From contig OY997588.1 in NCBI GenBank assembly GCA_963921825.1, positions 155,745,618 through 155,809,617 of the forward strand: a stretch of 64,000 bases of DNA, written 5' to 3'. The position numbers were made by a program, and so were the translations under genes. Shown piece by piece: positions 36,197-47,550 of the stretch; position 1 is the stretch's first letter, and each line of letters starts with the position of its first letter. The notes under the pieces are model-generated. The model had not been told where the DNA came from. It did no database searches and saw only the letters and a list, made by a program, of their open reading frames with translations. This stretch comes from Erodium maritimum. Lineage: Eukaryota; Streptophyta; Magnoliopsida; Geraniales; Geraniaceae.

Positions 36197-36786
36197 TTTT
36201 TTCCATCTAACTCCACCAAACTTCCAAAAAAATCACTTTACTCTATTTTGGTAATAAATTACAAAAGTATTCCATAGCAATTTAGAAACCTCAGACACAA
36301 CTTACTGAAGCAAGACATGTTCTTGAAAATTTTAAAACGAATGAAGGGTATTTTTGTCATTTACTACCATAATAGAGTAAAGCAAGAAAATTTAACGAGC
36401 TTAATGTACTTCAGTGAGATCATCCCTGTTGATTTTCACTATTTGATGCCTAATCTCTCTTAAGTCTCCATAAATATGAGCAACAAGATGATCACAGCAA
36501 ATCAATGACTCTACAGATTGGCAACTGCCTACAGAAAATGACAATCTATAGATGTCTATATAATTACTACAAGTTAGGTAATGGTCACTCTTCTGTAATA
36601 AATCGAACCAAAACCATTTTTATCGATTCATAATACTAGTAACATAGCCTTCCCAAACTTAACACAATAGCATAAGTGACGAACAAAGTTTAAAGAGCTA
36701 GAAGCATCAGGATCAGAGAGCTGGAGCAACATCCACATGTAGATAAACATAATTAGAACCTTTAAAACCCATGATTAGTTTTTTAA

Positions 36787-37185
36787 GGGATAATTGCAAA
36801 AGAATGCCATGAGATACGATTTGCAACTTGTACTTCTTTGATAATTGCAAAAAAGCGCCACAAGCTTGTCTTTTTGTTGCACTTTGTACAAATTTATTTC
36901 AAAATGACGATTCCACCCTTGGAAAATTTAAAAAATAATAATTAAATAACAAAAAATCCAAATTTTCATATATATGGTACAAAGAGGGAGAAAATTAAGG
37001 AATGGGAAAATTTGGATTTTTCTGTTTTACTCATTATTTTTTAAATATAAGTTGTAAGGGTAAACTCGTCATTTTATACAAAATGCAACATAAAGACAAG
37101 TTGAGAGTACTTTTTGCAATCATCAAAGAAGAGTACTATGTGTTGCAAAAGATGAGTACCTCAGGGTACATTTTTGAAATTATTC
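36787..37185. mobile_element. GGGATAATTGC-family MITE downstream of the aminotransferase
   Basis: About 399 bp: GGGATAATTGCAAAAGAATG at the left, arms with CTTGTCTTTTTGTTGCA and its inverse TGCAACATAAAGACAAG, and a decayed right end TTTTGAAATTATTC. It lies about 195 bp past the aminotransferase stop, so it may contribute to the 3'UTR or terminator region. Confidence 0.8.
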
Positions 37186-37379
37186 TTTAGGAATGCATTA
37201 TGCCAATAAATACTAATCACATGCTTTAAATCATCTAACCTACTTGCTCCAATAGCATTTATTCAGATGTTCGAACAATCACGAGTGGAAGAAACTATCC
37301 TCGATGATAAATTATTACCATAACCTGAAATTATATAAAGTACAACACAAAATAATACCTATTTAGATGACAGGTTGAG

Positions 37380-40300
37380 TCATTTTAGCTTCAGTTTCTC
37401 CTTCATCCTCTCGACAGCAGCCCTCAGCGTTCCTTCATCTTTGCAGAAGGCAAATCTCACAAGATTCTTGCCCTCTTCCGGGTTCAAATAAAAAACACTT
37501 GTAGGAATCGCCACAACCCCGACTTCTTTGATGAGATACTCGCAAAACGCCACATCATTCTCCATCCCAAATGGGGTATGGTCCACGACCACAAAGAAGG
37601 TCCCGCTCGACGGGTACACCTTGAATCCAACATCCAAAAGCCCCTCCACCAAGACGGCCTTCTTCTCCATGTAGTGTCTCTTCAACTCGGCGTAGTAAGA
37701 ATCCGGGGCCCTAAGGGCCACCGAAGCGGCCCATTGCATCGGTGTGGAGGTCGAGAAAGTGAGGTACGTGTGGGCCTGCCTCACTCCCCATGTCAAGTGG
37801 GCGGGAGCTATGGCCCAACCGATCTTCCAGCCCGTTAAGGAAAATGTCTTGGCCAAGGAGTTCATGGTCACAGTGCGATCAAACATCCCAGGTAGAGTAG
37901 CGATCGAGATGTGATCCATTTCGAAAGCAAGCTTGTCGTAGACTTCATCACTAAAGACCAAGACATCGTTCTCGATGCAGAGGGAAGCAATTTCATCGAG
38001 TTCTTCCCTAGTGAACATCTTCCCGGTTGGGTTGTGTGGAGTGTTCAAGAGGATTGCTTTGGTGTTCTTCGAGATTATGGACTTGAGTTCATCTATAGGG
38101 GCAGCGAAATTTGGAGGACGCAGTGTGACGCTTTTAATGTCAGCACCGGCCATGGATAGAGAGGCTACATAAGAGTCAAAGAAAGGAGCAAAGACAATGA
38201 CTTCATCGCCCGGATTGATCAAGCCTAAGACTGCGGAAGCAATTGCTTCAGAGCACCCGGTTGTGACTGTGACTTCTTTCTCAGGGTCTACTATGAGTCC
38301 GGTGTCTTTCTTGTATCGGTCTGCAATTGCGGAGTTCAAGTCAGGAATTCCATATCCACGAGCATATTGGTTCTTCCCATCCTTGATGGCTTGTATTGCT
38401 GCTTCCTTGACAAAGTCCGGGCCATCGAAGTTGGGGAAGCCTTGGCCAAGGTTTATTGCCCCATATTTGATGGCAAGCATGCTCATTTGTGTGAAGATTG
38501 TTGTTTTGAATTTCTCCAACCGTTTCGCAACCTGATGAAGGGTCAAAGACAAAGGATTGAATCGATGAATTTGAATAAACAAGCACTAGGATCAAAACTC
38601 AAAACACCCGTTTTAGAAATTTCAGAATGTAATCACAAATCGAAGTAAAACAAACTGGGGATTACTCGATATAATCACATAAAGACACCAGATTAAATTG
38701 AAGATTTGGGTGTATTATGTCCCAATACCAAACTGTAGCTTCAGATGATGCTAAGTAAACACCCAGAAGATAAATGGTACAAAATAGGGGTAACTGCAAC
38801 AATGTACCCGAAGGTATTCACTTTTTGCAATTTATATCTCTCTTCTTTAATAATAGCAGAAAAAGTGTCTTGAACTTGTCTTGTTGTTGCGCTTTGTATA
38901 AATTTGTTTCAAAACGACGATCTTACCCTTGGAAATTTAAATTTTAAATATATTAATTAAAAAAAATCACATCCTTTTAACTTCCCTTTGTAAAGTGCAA
39001 AGAGGAAGAAAGTTAAACATAGAAAATTTTGGATTTTCTGTTTTTTACTTATTATTTTCAAAATCTAAATCGTAAGGGTAAAATCGTCATTTTCATACAA
39101 ATTGCAACAAAAAGACAAGTTCAAGGGTGTCTTCTTTTTTTTTGCAACCATCCCTACAATCTATAAGAACCTACTATGCTTAAACTTGATATGGTTCACT
39201 CCTTCACACCAATTACTTACCAAAAAGCCACAATATAAATATGCTCACATAGTCACATCACAAGAACTAATGATCTCTTTCTAAGTTCAGTTCAGAGCAC
39301 AGACCCATCACTACATTCATCGCCCAAATCACATAACGACACCATATTGAACCCATGAACTCGAATAAACAAGCACGATCACCAAAACCCATTTGAGAAA
39401 ACACATAACTCAATCTCAAACTGAAGTAAAGCGAACAAATTGAATTGAAGTAAGGCTATAGTATGTCTTAATCTTCCTATCAAATTGTAGCTTCACATGA
39501 TGCTAAGTAAACATAAACACCCAGAACATAAATGGAACAACCTATCAGAACCTACCGGGCTTAAACTCAATATGGTTCACTCCTTCACACCAATTACTAG
39601 ATAAAAAGCCACACATATAGAGATCACATAATCACAAAAACAAATCATCTCTCTACCTTCCTCAATCAAATCGCCCAGATTGAATCAATAAACTGGAACA
39701 AACAAGCATAAGGGTCAACCCATATGAGAAACCCCAAAACCCAATCACAAACCAAAGCAAAAACGAATACAAAGGCACCAAATTACACCCATGAACTGGA
39801 CCAATACAGTTCACTCCTACCGAGCTTAAACTCAATAAGGTTCACTGCTTCACACCAATTCCTAGATAGAAAGCCACACATATAGAGATAATGATCACAT
39901 AAACACAAAAACAAATCATCTCTTTCCAAAGTTTAGTTTCAGAGCACAGACCCATCACTACATTCCTCAATCAAATCGCATAAGAAGCCCAGATTGAATC
40001 AGCAAACAAGCAAAAGGGCCAAACCCAGATCACAAAACGAAGCAAAACAAATATAAAGACACCAAATTGCACCCACAAACTGGAACAAACAAGCTCGAGG
40101 ACCAAAACCCATAAGAAACCCAATAACCCAATCACAAACCAAAGCAAAGACGAATAAAAAGACACCAAATTACACCCATGAACTGGAACAATATGGTTCA
40201 CTCTAACCGAGCTTAAACTCAATAAGGTTCACTTCTTCACACCAATTCCTAGATAGCAAGCCACACATAGAGAGAAGATGATCACATAATCACAAAAAAC

Positions 40301-40784
40301 AAATCATCTATTTCCAAAGTTTAGTTTCAGAGCACAAACCCATCACTACATTCCTCAATCAGATCACAGAACGCCAGATTGAATCAAAAAACAAGCAAAA
40401 GGGCCAAACCCAAATCACAAAACGAAGCAAAAACGAATACAAAGACACCAAATTGCACCCACAAACTGGAACAAGCAAGCTCGAGGACCAAAACCCATAT
40501 GAGAAAGCCCCAAAACCCAATCACAAATCGAAGCAAAAAAGAACTGGGAGTACCTGAACAGGCCTCGAAGCGGCCTCTTTGTCGACAGGGTCCATGGCTG
40601 TGGACGCGAGAGATGCGTAGCCAATGCTTCCGATCCTCCGAAGAAAGCTGCTCCGATTCGAATGGCTCGAGAGGGACGAGAGTGTGGAGGGTTTAAATCG
40701 AGAAGGAGTGAGGATTTGACGATGGTGTGTCCAGATACATTGAGTCCTTATCACCATGGACTTGTAAAGGAAGGGCTTCATCAT
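37380..40784 (-). CDS. PLP-dependent aminotransferase, kynurenine/glutamine transaminase-like
   Basis: Two exons on the minus strand (40554-40784 and 37380-38531) give about 460 residues. Residues 1-70 are rich in Ser, Arg and Thr and lack the enzyme fold, like a plastid or mitochondrial transit peptide; Met10 and Met64 are possible shorter starts. The rest is a fold-type I, class I/II aminotransferase: LGQGFPNFDGP near the start, YARGYGIPDLN, NTPHNPTGK (about 240-248), SDEVYD with the PLP-pyridine Asp (about 272), and NSLAKTFSLTGWKIGW whose Lys (about 305) forms the internal aldimine. The closest family is kynurenine aminotransferase/glutamine transaminase K, which transfers amino groups between aromatic or glutamine donors and 2-oxo acids. 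I recall Arabidopsis At1g77670 as the likely orthologue. Substrate cannot be fixed from sequence. The single 2-kb intron holds a MITE and a repeat array. Confidence 0.94.
38787..39154. mobile_element. GGGATAATTGC-family MITE in the aminotransferase intron
   Basis: A 368-bp palindromic element, GGGGTAACTGCAAC at the left and TTTTGCAACCATCCC at the right. The flanks TACAAAATA (38778-38786) and TACAATCTA (39155-39163) match at 7 of 9, in line with an old 9-bp duplication. Confidence 0.85.
39170..40540. repeat. Degenerate tandem repeats filling the rest of the intron
   Basis: Phrases recur in the same order: CAGAGCACAGACCCATCACT at about 39292, 39940 and 40327; AACTGGAACAA with CAAGCTCGAGGACCAAAACC at about 40078 and 40464; CACACCAATTCCTAGATAG at about 39850 and 40236. 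The best period is close to 386 bp in the right half. It is non-coding. Confidence 0.75.
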
Positions 40785-40949
40785 GATTTTACGATCTGAT
40801 TTCAATCACGGTGCTGCTTTAGCATGAATCAATGGTCGAGGGAGGACTTGCAATTGTAAATTACTAAATAATTTTTTGATTTTGTTTAGATTAAATTCTG
40901 ACAACAATAATTTGATAATCCTCTTTCTTTGTCTATATTGAGGATTAGA

Positions 40950-42190
40950 TTGCACGTGGATTGATTCCTTTGGACCCGTTCGATAATTAGGTGAGGTGTT
41001 TGGCTCGGTTTTTGTTCGAACGACTATAAAATGATTAGTTCGAACGGTTTGGACGGGATTAATGTCAAAAATTGTTGAAAAATGAATGATAGAAAACCAC
41101 CAAACACTAAAATAAAAATATTGAAACTGATAGACTAATAAAAATAAATCGAAACAAAAAGAAATCTAACTCTTTGAACTGAACCGCTTCGATGATATGG
41201 TTACAAGGGAGTGATGCGGTAGCGTCGAGAGACACTGATACAAAAAATCTGACTTGAAAGCTAGGGTAGAGCGGATCCATTTCTGAAGGGGTACTACAAT
41301 TATACTCCCCTAGGATGTCAGCTTGCGTCGTCCTTCTTGGAATGATAAAAGTAGGACTCTTTAACGCAGAATTCCTAACCTCCGAGAAGGTAGAGACTAC
41401 TGTGTCAGATCTTGGTGGAACCTCTGACACCTTACATCCAGTGAGGCGGTGATGCTAGTTAACCCCTCACTAAACCGCTTCATACTCATTCGCCGAGGTG
41501 AGGGTGTATAAAGCCCCCCGCCGCTACAAGTGAGACGTCCGCATGAAGTATAGAACCTTCCCATTCCTGGTAATCCTCCTAATTGGACATTCGTGATGTC
41601 ATTCTTGGGTTCGACCCAAAAAGTAGTTTTGGTCCGAGGCAAATCTACAACTCAAACCAGGCCCATAATTATCGTATTTAAGCTTAGACCTGTTAGCATC
41701 ATGGACCTGGGCGGAGCGAGGCGGGTCACCTGGCTTTATAACTCGAGTTCGGTCACGGGTAACTCTCAATCTCGGGTTGTTGCAATTCCACCTCTCCTCT
41801 CGGTCCATTAAAAAGTTAGGCCTTCTCTCCCCATTTAGAACTCGTCCCTGATTCTCCTTGACCTTAAGCCTTTTTTCGTTGGGCCCCAACCCATGAAAGA
41901 AGAATGAAGGCTCCTCTCCTCGTATCTCCGGACCGAAACCCCGACTATGTCCTTGTCTTCCGCCACTGTTAGGGCGTACCAGCCCTTCTCTCTACCGTCG
42001 ACATGATATCACCCCACCTAACTCTTGTATCAGCATTAGTAGAAATTCTGATAGACTCCATCCATAATCCCCTCCAAGGTCAATCCCTTCCCCATTGAAA
42101 TGTCCCTGTATTGTCAGCCTGTTACGATCCGACGCGACCGGACCCGAAGACTACCAAGTCTATAATTAATTTTTGAGTACAATAATCAAA
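40950..42190. other. Intergenic region with unnamed repeat matter
   Basis: Between two divergent genes (aminotransferase and OB-fold gene) lie about 1.5 kb. 41400-41540 resembles 1800-1990 in motif order (TTGGTGGAACCTC, a CGGTG-rich core, CGAGGTGAGGGTG-like). The frames read here have no recognisable domain. Promoter elements of both genes must lie at its ends. A GGGCCCCAACCCAT motif near 41881 could be a site II-like element. Confidence 0.4.
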
Positions 42191-42292
42191 TGACAGTTTG
42201 TTTGTCGAGTTTTTTCAAAAATAAATACCTAACGATTCATTCGAAAAACCAGCCCCAAACCAGGCTTGTTCCGGACTACAACGGAAGCAGCC

Positions 42293-45200
42293 ATGACCTC
42301 AGCAATCGGATGGTACGGACCTCTAATCGACCTCTCCAGAGCCGCTTCTCACACCGGCGATTTCGTCCAGCTTCTAGTTTTAGTTCACCGTTGCTCTCCC
42401 GTCCAGGTCCTCTCCCTCTCTCTCTCTCTCCATCGTCTCCGTCGAGACAAACCCAAATGGGTTTTTTGCTCGCATTGCTCTAATCGATTACCCCATTGCT
42501 GTTCTCTGGATCTGGGTCCTCTTGATTGTGCTAATTGATGCTTTGAAACACACTTGTGGCAGTACAAATTGTCGAAAGGTGGAGAGGTAGTGAGGACCGA
42601 TATTCAAGTGGGCGATGATACGAGGCCCTTCTTCTCCGTGAGCTTGTGGCAGAAGCAAATGGGGTCTATGGCCGTTGCTGGGGACATCGTTTTGTTGCAA
42701 AGTTAAGATCTTTTCAAGGCCTTCTCTACTTTATAGTTGATGGGTCATATGGGTGATCATTTGTTCTGAACATTTCATGCAAATTGTTACATATGTAGAT
42801 GCATTTGAGATGTTCCTTGTGTTAATATGACTGTATGATTAGTAGTTGGGGGAGAACCAGGTTTCAGTATTAAGTTGAGTTGAGAGAGTGGTGGTTTTAA
42901 AATTTAATTGCTAGGATTTTTTACTTATACACCCTAGGCTTCGATGAGATGATTCGTAGTATTACTTAGGGGAAACGTTATTTAGTTACCCATTTTGACC
43001 TTTCGCTATCAATAATACCCCCTAAAGTGAGGGGTTATCAGTGACACCGTGACACATTGTTGGCTTTGGTTATTAATTGAAGAAACCCGGATTTACACAG
43101 AAAAGGTGATGGTTTTATCATGAACACACTGTCCCCTTCCTCATTTATCAGTGGTTTTTTGGAACAAAATGACCCAAATCCAGGTGTTTTTGATGATAAA
43201 TGAAAGGTGACAGTGTGTTATTGATAACCCCTCACCTTTAAGGTGTGTATTTGAGAAACAAAGGTCTATTACCTATGCATTTTATATAAGTTGCGTTCGC
43301 TACAGAACTAAAAGTGAGGTTTTGTTAAGCATCTGATCCTTATACTCAGACAACGTTTAGACAGGAAATTAGTTATCGTTCATAAAGTGACGTATATGTT
43401 GTATTATGGGAAGTATGAACTCTTGATACCAGATTTATTATTAAATGTGTGTGTGATTCAGATGTCAAGATCACTTCATTTGGAGGTATTGTTGAGGCAA
43501 GAACTGTCCAGCACTCATCATTAAGAAGCTTAATCCATCCGTTTGAATCACTCGTCTCAAAGGGTATTCCATTTTCCTAGACTCTGTGTGTGAAATGTGT
43601 CGTGACTCGTTCCACAAGCTCGGATGTTTATGGATTATACAAATTCTTGCATTTCTATAGGAATGAAGAATCTAATCTTTGCCTCCAAATTTCATTTTTT
43701 TTTCCAAATAGATTAGTAGCTGCTTAGAAGTCTATCAGGTTGATAGATGTGAGGCTAGCTAGTTAATTAACTTAAGGAATAATTTTCAAAAAAGTACCCT
43801 GCAGTATTTACATTTTGCAACTTGTAGCCCTCTTCTTTGATAATCGTAAAAAAGTGCCCTGAACCTGTCTTTTTGTTGGACTTTATTTTAATTTGTTTCA
43901 AAATGATGATTTTACCTTGGTTTTTTTTAAAATAATAACTAAAGAACAAAAAATCCAAAATTTCGTATCTTTTAAATTTCTAACTCTAAATTAAGGGATA
44001 TGAAAATTTGATTCTTTTTTTTTGTTTTTTAGTTATTATTTCTTAAATCTTAATTGTAAGGGTAAACCATCATATTTATACAAGTTGCAACAAAGGACAA
44101 CTTCAGGGTACTTTTTTGCAATTATCCGTCGACTTAATCCAGGTCAAAGATGAAGCTTAATATATTATTTTTGTATTTGTAGGGGTAGATGAATTGATAG
44201 GACAATGTGAAGTTGGGATCACAATGAAGGAAAAGCTCAGGAAGGTAGTAGTCTGGGCAAAGCAAGCTGGATCTACTATTCGCAGAGTCAAACGGCCCAA
44301 CCATCAGGTACACTCTTCTGTCTTTATAAATATGTGGAAAATGACGAAAATGTCCTTGACCATGATATCCAGAAATACCCTTTTTGGTCTTTTTAAGGGG
44401 TCTTCTTATGTCTACTCAACCGTTTTTTTTACATCTAATTAAAATGCTTTGGGTGGCTATGTAGTCATTGTATAGATCAGAGTCAAGGGCATTTTCGCCA
44501 TTAGCGTCTAACGAGTATCCATATCAATGGCATGCATGACCTTTAGATTCTCTTGGGAACTTTTACTGATAAAATCTTCCATGGCAGAACGAACAACTAA
44601 CAATAAATTGGAATGTACCGGAAGAAAGAAAATCCTGGAATTGTCTTTCCCTTTTAGAAGTATCACGTCTAACCGATCCCTGCACAGCGATATTTTATGC
44701 TTCAGTGGGTGAGATCTTTCTGCCAAACGATAGAGCTCTTGGAGAAGTAGATAAGGAAAATATGTTCATCAGGAGGAGACTATCTCTCACTGGAAGTGCA
44801 AATATGGTGGAAGATTTCATTTGCACGGGCTGCCAACTATGTGGTTCCCCTTTGGATTTGGAGCACGGGTAATTCGATTTTTTTCTGTGGCGCTACTTGT
44901 GCTGAATATGAAATTAGGGATAATTCTACTCAACTACCCCTAATTTAATCTTTTTTTAACAACCCCCCTAAGTTTTTTAGTCTCGGTTTATCTCAATCAC
45001 CTCAACCTTTTGGTTGAAATGACGAAAATACCCTTTCATTTTGTTTGTGTGAGGGTATTTTCGTCATTTCAACCAAAAAGTTGACGGGGTTGGGGTAAAT
45101 TGAGACTAAAACTTAGGGTTAGCTAGTTGAGAATGGTTCTTACGTAGGGGTAGCTGAGTGAGATTAGCTCGTGAAGTTATTGTGATCATTGAATAATGGG

Positions 45201-46714
45201 ATAATTGCAAAATAAGACCCTTGTAGCCCTCTTCTTTACTAAGTGCCATGAACTTACCTTTTTGCTGCATTGTGTGTAATTTTGTTACAAAATGATGGTT
45301 TTATCCTTGAAAAACAAAAATTCTAAAATTTTCACATCTTTTAATTTTCTTCTTACAAATAGGATGAATATTAAGGGAGATGAAAATTCTAGATTTTATT
45401 GTTACTTATTATTTTTGAAAGAGTAAAATTGTCAATTTGAAATAAATTTACACAAAATGTAACAAAAAGACAAGTTCAAGGCATCTTTTTTGCAATTATC
45501 AAAGAAGTGGGCTACAAGTTGCAAAAAATGAATACCTCAAGCTACTTTTTTTTGCAATTATCCCTTGAACAATTCTATGCAATCATGTAGCAGGCCTCAG
45601 TTGAATCAAAGCCACGTTCCACTCTATTGCCAAAAAAGCACGAACCGGCTTCATGTTGTCGGCTTGATATATAGACCTTTTATGGTAAGAACTTCATATT
45701 GATCTAAATGTGTTTGGCACTTTCATCATCATTCGTATTCCAAAGTTCTTCACTTAGTACTTATTAGTTTAAACACTTCCTTTTGAATTGACAATCTAAT
45801 GCTTGATTCAAGAAGTGATTTATCGAATTTTAATTGTTGATGTATATATTCATATGCTGCAAGTCCATCATCTAGATTTTCGATAGCACAATACATTTCT
45901 TAAACATGTTGTAGAGATGCAAGAACAATTTTAGGATGTGACTAATTTAGGATTATTTATTGGATGATTGCAAATAAGTATCTTGAGGTATTCGCTTTTT
46001 ACAACTCGTAGCCGTCTTCTTGATAAATGCAAAAAAGTGACATGAACCTATCTTTTTGTTGCAACTTTTTTGCAATTATCCCTTTTTTGTTTTTTTTTTT
46101 ACTTATTATTTTTACAAATATAAAATGTAAAGGTAAAATCGTCATTTTCGTACAAATTGCAACAAAAAGACAAGTTCGTGGTACTTTTTGTTTTGCAAAT
46201 ATCAAAGAGGGATACAAGTTGCAAAAAAATGAACACCTCAAGGTACCTTTTTTGCAATTATCCCTTGTTAATTTAATTGAAATTGTTGGTTTGACCAATT
46301 GTTTACCATTTAAAGACGTGTTATTTGGCTGTTTTTACATCAAATTGAAACGAGTCAATCGCTAATCGACAGCTTCCACTGCAGCTATATGTTTGGGATG
46401 AACTTGAATACATGCCACTCTCTGTTACAAACAAGGCTGCTGAACTATTGTTTGGAAGCATCAAAGCTGAAAGAGTGTATAAAGCGCAGAAACATGAGCA
46501 AAACCTCGAGGATGATGATGCTAGTTTGTGTAACACAAACATGAAGGTTCATTTGATTTGGTTGATCATGCTGAAGATGTTATTGCAGCAAGGAAAGAAC
46601 AGCCCATTGAAATTTGAAGTTAATGTAAACTCTTGTTTGGACAGGGAAAATGGGAGATTTGAAATGGTCTCTATGTCTTTGCCATGCTGTAGAACCCAAG
46701 TATTTTCAAATTAA
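42293..46714 (+). CDS. OB-fold nucleic-acid-binding protein, RPA70-like
   Basis: Seven exons encode about 393 residues: 42293-42406, 42563-42701, 43462-43563, 44183-44307, 44588-44868, 45594-45684, 46385-46714. All introns are GT-AG and phases fit. The sequence reads as two OB-type beta barrels: residues 20-105 (LLVLVHRCSPVQ, FFSVSLWQKQMGSMAVAGDIVLLQNVKI resemble RPA-type DNA-binding strands) and about 170-330. Between them is a basic linker. The second part carries a Cys cluster (FICTGCQLCGSPL, then YCQKS) like a reduced zinc ribbon in RPA70 C-terminal domains. Known relatives bind single-stranded DNA in replication, repair or meiosis; which applies here I cannot say. I recall plant proteins annotated only as nucleic-acid-binding OB-fold-like. 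Five of the six introns contain foldback elements. The last exon frame was kept open through 46550-46600 because a 42-nt intron would be too short. Confidence 0.82.
42972..43275. mobile_element. Foldback MITE in intron 2 of the OB-fold gene
   Basis: Left GTTACCCATTTTGACCTTT, ACCCCCTAAAGTGAGGGGTT and TCAGTGACACCGTGACA; right TGACAGTGTGTTATTGATAA, CCCCTCACCTTTAAGG and AAAGGTCTATTACC as inverses. The right side matches the older repeat split by the nested element in the PRORSD1-like gene. Confidence 0.72.
43776..44127. mobile_element. GGGATAATTGC-family MITE in intron 3 of the OB-fold gene
   Basis: Complete, 352 bp: GGAATAATTTTCAAAAAAGT at the left; GTAGCCCTCTTCTTTGATAA in the arm; GGGTACTTTTTTGCAATTAT then CC at the right. 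The loop is A+T-rich around two inverted TTTAAAATAATAACT-like stretches. Confidence 0.85.
44338..44507. mobile_element. Small foldback repeat in intron 4 of the OB-fold gene
   Basis: AATGACGAAAATGTCCTTGA near the left is inverted at the right as TCAAGGGCATTTTCGCCATT. The loop is T-rich. No firm target duplication was seen. Confidence 0.6.
44918..45167. mobile_element. Foldback MITE (CTACCCCTAA type) in intron 5
   Basis: GGGATAATTCTACTCAACTA with CCCCTAA at the left; inverted GTAGGGGTAGCTGAGTGAG at the right. The centre has a strong hairpin: TGAAATGACGAAAATACCCT against AGGGTATTTTCGTCATTTCA. It is related to the element at 52541-52800. Confidence 0.8.
45198..45564. mobile_element. GGGATAATTGC-family MITE in intron 5
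   Basis: A clean 367-bp copy: GGGATAATTGCAAAATAAG at the left, TTTTTTGCAATTATCCC at the right. The flanks TTGAATAAT (45189-45197) and TTGAACAAT (45565-45573) match at 8 of 9 bases. This is the best evidence that the family makes 9-bp duplications. Confidence 0.9.
45962..46264. mobile_element. GGGATAATTGC-family MITE in intron 6
   Basis: A 303-bp deletion derivative: GGATGATTGCAAATAAGTAT at the left, CAAGGTACCTTTTTTGCAAT then TATCCC at the right. The left arm is shortened compared with the full copies. Confidence 0.8.
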
Positions 46715-46833
46715 TGTATGTATCTCTCATGATTAAGAGATTGTCATGTTTCTTGATGACAAAAGGATGCTGGGAAGATCCTTATTTGCTTGCAATGAAC
46801 ATTTTGACCATATAAACTCGACTAATTGAAAAG

Positions 46834-47386
46834 GGGGATGATTGCAAAAAAGTACTATAATGTATTGAGTTTTTGTAAATTATAGCCTTTTTCTTTGTTA
46901 ATTACAAGAAAAGGACGTGAACTTGTCTTTTGTTGCATTGTGTGAATTTGTTTCAAAATACTGATTTTACTTTTTTAAAAGGGATAATTGCAAAAAATGA
47001 CTTGGGTATTCTTTTTTTGCAACTTGTAGTCATTTTCTTTGATAATTGCAAAATATTACCCTGAAATTGTATTTTGGTTACAATGTGTATTCAAATGACA
47101 ATTTTACCTTCATAACTTAGATTTAAAAAATCATAATTAAAAAACAAAAAAAGATCCAGATGTTCATATCACTCAACTTTCTTCCTCTTATGAACATTTT
47201 GATTTTTTATTCTTTATTTGTTATTTTTAAAATCTATTTTTTTCAAGGGTAAAATCGTCATTTTAAGATAGATTTATACAAATTGCAACACAAGAACAGA
47301 TTCACGGTACTATTTTACAATTATTAAAGAAGATGACTACAAGTTACAAAAAATAATGAACATCGCACTTTTTTTGCAATTATCCC
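46834..47386. mobile_element. Two adjoining GGGATAATTGC-family MITEs
   Basis: A left-arm fragment (46834-46980, GGGATGATTGCAAAAAAGTA) abuts a complete 406-bp copy (46981-47386, starting GGGATAATTGCAAAAAATGA, ending TTTTTGCAATTATCCC). They lie between the OB-fold gene and the tail of the 92-residue protein gene, two convergent genes. Confidence 0.85.
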
Positions 47387-47550
47387 TCGAAAAAACGTGA
47401 CACATAACACAAACAATTAAGCAAAACCCGATGATTTATTCACTGGTAGTTCTACACTCATGAAGTATCTGAAATCATCATCATACTATATGAACAAAAT
47501 GCATTCAGAGTATCAACACCATTGAAAAGCAATACAAAGTTATTCAAGAA

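Noticed and set aside
46550-46600. Alternative 42-nt intron in the last OB-fold exon (GTTCATTTG to TTGCAG)
   Set aside because: Shorter than functional plant introns, and reading through keeps a conserved-looking frame.
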